NCBI GenBank assembly: GCA_023846275.1
Contig: CM043877.1
Location: forward strand, 16,103,107-16,167,106
Reading direction: 5' to 3'
Origin: Vanilla planifolia
Taxonomy: Eukaryota > Streptophyta > Magnoliopsida > Asparagales > Orchidaceae
DNA: 64,000 bases
Positions within the stretch are counted from its first letter, which is position 1. Every line of letters begins with the position of its first letter. The position numbers and the translations under genes were made by a program. Of the stretch, positions 60,481 to 64,000 are shown one piece after another. The notes beneath the pieces are model-generated. The model saw only the letters and a program-made list of their open reading frames with translations, had not been told where the DNA came from and searched no databases.

Positions 60481-60806
60481 CAATTCAAGGCCTCGAAGGC
60501 GATAACGAAGGAATCGTTGTGAAAGCAGAGGAAGAAGTATTTGAGCTGGAGGGAGGAGCTGAAGGAGGATGTGAGGCATTTGATTGGGAGGCCATAGGAG
60601 GACCTTGTGAGGCAGCTTGAGCTCGTGGATTCACTGTGGCAACTTGGAGTAGAGTACCACTTTGGGTTGGAGATCAAGGGCTTCCTGTAATCTTTGGTAA
60701 GTTCACCGACGAGAAGAATAAGCGATGACATTTGAGATGACCTCCATTATACTGCGTTGCTCTTTAGGCTGCTGCGTGAGTATGGTATCGTTGATTTCTG
60801 ATTGAG
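60481..60806 (+). pseudogene. TPS-D: plus-strand terpene synthase exon-2 relic
   Basis: Intron-1-like sequence (CAATTCAAGGCCTCGAAGG) leads into exon 2 at 60529-60806, again 278 nt. An in-frame TAG follows the IGRP residues near 60,595, further stops occur later, and the donor GT is changed to GA. No other exon is nearby on this strand. It lies head to head with TPS-B, as TPS-C does with TPS-A. Confidence 0.85.
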
Positions 60807-60829
60807 GAACTTTCGATTATTTTTGTGTT

Positions 60830-61620
60830 TGTGTGCATGTGTGAGAGAGAGATAGATCATTCAATCATGTTCATATGCTCCGTCTTGTACGCATCAAATA
60901 ACTATAAGTTTAATTATTTTAATTTTATAATATTTTAAAATATAATATGTACAATACCTTATTCCTTGATATAATTTATGTATCGTCTTAGTTTCAAAAT
61001 ATCATTAAACTATCATTGTCATCTCTAAATTTAATAATATCAAATTCTCAATATTATTTAAATTTTTTGACCAAATTTTTATTTCAAAATAAGTTTTAAT
61101 TTATTTCTTATAAAAGTATTTCTACTTGTTTTGATGTATTTTTAAATATTTTATATTAAAAGCAAAAGGAGACTGAAAATAATATTTAGTTGATTGAAAG
61201 TTATAACTTATATTTAATTTAATTATTTCTTTTTATCTTATTATATTAATGTTTCTATGAGATAATATATTTAATTATACCTTAAATCTGACATATTTCA
61301 AAGCAATATGACAGTAGTTTTAAAAATATTTTAAAATTGTGATAACATAGATTAATATCAAATAGTTGAATGATTCCAATCATTAATATCTTAGAAACTA
61401 TCATGTAATCATTAAAACTAAAATTTGAACTATGTAACATTTTAAAGTTTTTAAATTTAATAACTTCAATATTAAAAGATTATAAAAAGTTTAAGAATTC
61501 ATAATTGATAAAGTGTGAAATATTAAAATGAAAATAATATTAAATTTCAATAATATTTACTAAGTCATTTATAGTAATAAATTTATAATTTTTAAATTTT
61601 GTTTTGTATAATTTATTAAA
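60830..61620 (-). mobile_element. X5: inverted partial X element (D2 copy of X4)
   Basis: Follows TPS-D as X4 follows TPS-C and matches it along its length, including GATAATATATTTAATTATA and TTTAAATATTTTATATTAAAA-like blocks. Confidence 0.5.
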
Positions 61621-61854
61621 CATAAAAAATTAAGTATATAAACATGTAAATTTTTGTGATTGAAGCAACATAATTCAACTTCAATAAGAATTGAAGGAAG
61701 GAAGAGCCGAAAAGGAATTCAACAACAAAAAGGAGCTTTTTTTAGTCACTATAAATTCTTAGAAAAATGTAAGAATAGTAAGCATAGATGAAATAATAAT
61801 ATAATAGGAGAAAAGTGTTGGAAATTAAGAAAAAGCATTTGGAGAATGTTTGTT

Positions 61855-62003
61855 TTAATTCTTCTTTACTCTTCCAAGCAACCATTTTGTTTAAGATTTC
61901 ATTGAGCCTAACTTACTTTGGATCATGTCTTGAACTACTTTTACTTGTTGGGTTAAGTTTTTATATTGATTGCAAATAATTTCGTAAAACAAATATGTAA
62001 TGC
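61855..62003 (+). pseudogene. Second relic of the NET1 3' untranslated region
   Basis: Matches 34,745-34,895 and, more weakly, NET1 at about 22,810-22,930. Here the stretch GATTTCATTGAGCCTAAC is closer to the NET1 text (GATTTCACTGAGCCTATC) than in the D1 copy. Confidence 0.5.
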
Positions 62004-62275
62004 CTATTAAAACATATTGGTGTCATAATGACATCTTATACTCAAAAGTAGAATCCTTCATAGATGTTGTTTTAAAGTATTGTGTGTGTGTTTATATGTT
62101 TGTTAGAGAGAGAAAAACATTATTCATTGTAATATATATTTCTTTTATTTCTCCATATAATTTACATTTTTTAATAAAAATTTTAGTATAAAAATTTTAA
62201 ATTTATTTTTTATAAATTAAAAATTATAAAAATAAAATAAAAATTATAAAATAAATTAAAAATTAAGACCTCTAT
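62004..62275 (+). mobile_element. X6 copy in D2
   Basis: Starts CTATTAAAACAT and parallels 34,896-35,170, with a shorter GA run and fewer minisatellite units. Confidence 0.5.
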
Positions 62276-64000
62276 TACTAAGAGTAGGGATGAAGGCTAG
62301 AAAATGGAATTTAAGTCCAAAAAAGAATAAAGATAACGAATACAAAGAAAAGAAAAGTTAAAATACAAAATAAAATCAAATATGAAAAAAAAAATATGAC
62401 ATTTGAATATTATATAATGATGTATATGAGCTCGATGTATATGGGCAATAATACATTAATACTATTTTCTTACTTACAGATTACTATATATAGTTTTATT
62501 CTTTGTCTAATTTTTTTGTTAGTTATATTTCTATTTTAATACTTTTTTTACTATATGTAGTTAGCACTTCACCTATTAAGCTTGTCGTATTCATCCCCTA
62601 CATATATTATAGGTTAAGATATTAACTCTTATAGAGCTGGTGGTCTTTAGATGATAGTTCATGGCCTTATAAATAAGAGTTTATTATTTCTATAGATGTG
62701 AGGGTAATTGATATTATATGAAAAGTTGATTATATTTTATTTATTTTAGAATATTATATTAGTACATTATTTTAGCTCTTCATATATTGTTGTAATTATA
62801 TCTTGTGTGATGCTATTCTTCTTTATTGAATTGATGTGAGCATTAGAATGTTAATTTTTGTCACAATTGCTCATTTAATTTTTAGTTTCTTAGTATTTTT
62901 ATGCTTTTGACTTTAGTTTTACCTAATACGTTGTTGTTATGATTTTGTTTATTAGGTTTTTGATTTATGTTAGGTAGAAAATGACAAACAAGGTGACCTT
63001 CCTACACCAAAACTTATTAATAGCTTTGTTTGAAGCATCCATATGTATCTTAAAATGTAGTTTAAACATAGGTAACTACAACATCAATTTAGAGGAAATA
63101 GATATTGTACATTTGTTCAATGCAACACTTCTTTAATGGTAATAAAACTATTATATTATAATTTCTCATATTTTTTAAAGTAGTTTTTACATTATATATT
63201 TCAAGATCAAATAGAGATTAATCAATTAGAATACTTGATCAAATATATATGGAGCAAGCTATATGTCAAGGTATGTTAAAGAGTGTTGGTGGCATTAATC
63301 AAGTTTAGCTCAACTTATAAATCATTAACTCATTATTTCAACTCTTAATAAAGTGGTTGTCTACATAGAGCTTATCATTTATATTTTATTTAGATTAAAA
63401 TTTTTAAACCTATCACTTGATATTGATATGGTACATATGAATACATTCAAACTAAACATGTATGTTTATTAAAATTTGTATTTCATACATGATTATTCAA
63501 ATATGTCTTAATGAATATTAAGAATAAAAACTTGCATTTGTATAATATAATCAATATCTTTAATATGTAAAATAGTTTATTTAATACATTATTTATATGT
63601 TTTTTATATTTGTATGATTTCACTATTCTACTATATGGTTTGCATGGCATGACATTGGATAAGACATCAATTAAGTTTGAGAGATTTGCATAAACTACAT
63701 TATTTGTATTAATAGGCTTTTCCTATCACAATAGTACATTAAAGGGTTACTTGAGAAGTGTGTATTAAGGTATGAAATATTAGATTTTTATTTTGAATGA
63801 TAACATATTTCATATAATTTGATGTAATCATTGGTTTATTGAAAAAGGATTAAATCAAACAATTAAGTGGTTGCCTTGAAATTATAATGTCATGTAAGCA
63901 TAATAAGTTCTTTATATATATACAATCATTTTTGTTTATTTATTACCTAGTTATGCTAAGCTAATCTTTCTATCAAGTGTGTACAATATTAGTTAAGTTG
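62276..64000. other. AT-rich tail of duplication D2
   Basis: Matches 35,200-36,960. No gene is recognised up to the window end. Confidence 0.65.

Larger units (their letters stand above)
54660..64000. repeat. Segmental duplication D2 (partner D1 at 25,755-36,960)
   Basis: Carries the 5' exons of TPS-B, a shortened upstream region, Copia-2, the 280-bp block, the TPS-D relic and the AT-rich tail, in the same order as D1. It runs off the right end of the window. Confidence 0.85.

Noticed and set aside
1-64000. CRISPR arrays, bacterial operons, ribosome-binding sites, rRNA or tRNA genes
   Set aside because: The window is plant nuclear DNA; I found no clustered spaced repeats and no tRNA or rRNA signature. 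The tRNA-like text is only the retrotransposon primer sites.

Overview
This is a 64-kb stretch of AT-rich plant nuclear DNA. The evidence is spliced genes with GT-AG introns, a NETWORKED-type (NET1) actin-binding gene, plant terpene synthase (TPS) genes and plant LTR retrotransposons. The 5' exons of the terpene synthase genes are clearly more GC-rich than the 3' exons and the surroundings. That gradient is common in monocots, so a monocot is my tentative guess; nothing in the window fixes the species.

Layout. 1-5.0 kb: repeats and AT-rich DNA. 5.0-5.95 kb (+): the last five exons of a SUV3-like mitochondrial RNA helicase, without its helicase core. 6.3-8.6 kb: a tandem repeat of about 1.14 kb per unit; each unit carries an antisense copy of one SUV3 exon and its intron. 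8.6-13.3 kb: AT-rich, with a LINE-type RNase H relic. 13.3-23.05 kb (+): a complete NET1 gene with a multi-exon leader, four coding exons and 1,718 codons. 23.2-26.7 kb (-): TPS-A, a broken terpene synthase. 28.66-33.37 kb: Copia-1. 33.4-33.7 kb (+): TPS-C, an exon-2 relic. 37.7-39.2 kb: a repeat element with long terminal inverted repeats. 39.7-41.1 kb (-): a Ty3/Gypsy relic. 41.5-42.0 kb (+): a piece of the NET1 3' end. 42.2-55.6 kb (-): TPS-B, an apparently intact seven-exon monoterpene synthase (591 residues) with two introns longer than 5 kb. 56.2-60.2 kb: Copia-2. 60.5-60.8 kb (+): TPS-D, another exon-2 relic.

How it fits together. Roughly 25.75-36.96 kb and 54.66-64.0 kb are two copies of one segment (terpene synthase 5' end, intergenic repeat element, opposite-strand exon-2 relic, long AT-rich tail). 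Each copy later took its own Copia insertion at a different place, so each provides the empty site of the other. Pieces of the NET1 3' end near the terpene synthase genes suggest that the NET1 3' end and the terpene synthase were duplicated together. Only TPS-B looks able to make a full enzyme. NET1 and the terpene synthases are neighbours and are not expected to share a pathway.

Coordinates of coding exons were worked out by hand from splice sites, reading phase and family motifs. Boundaries of repeats are approximate unless stated.
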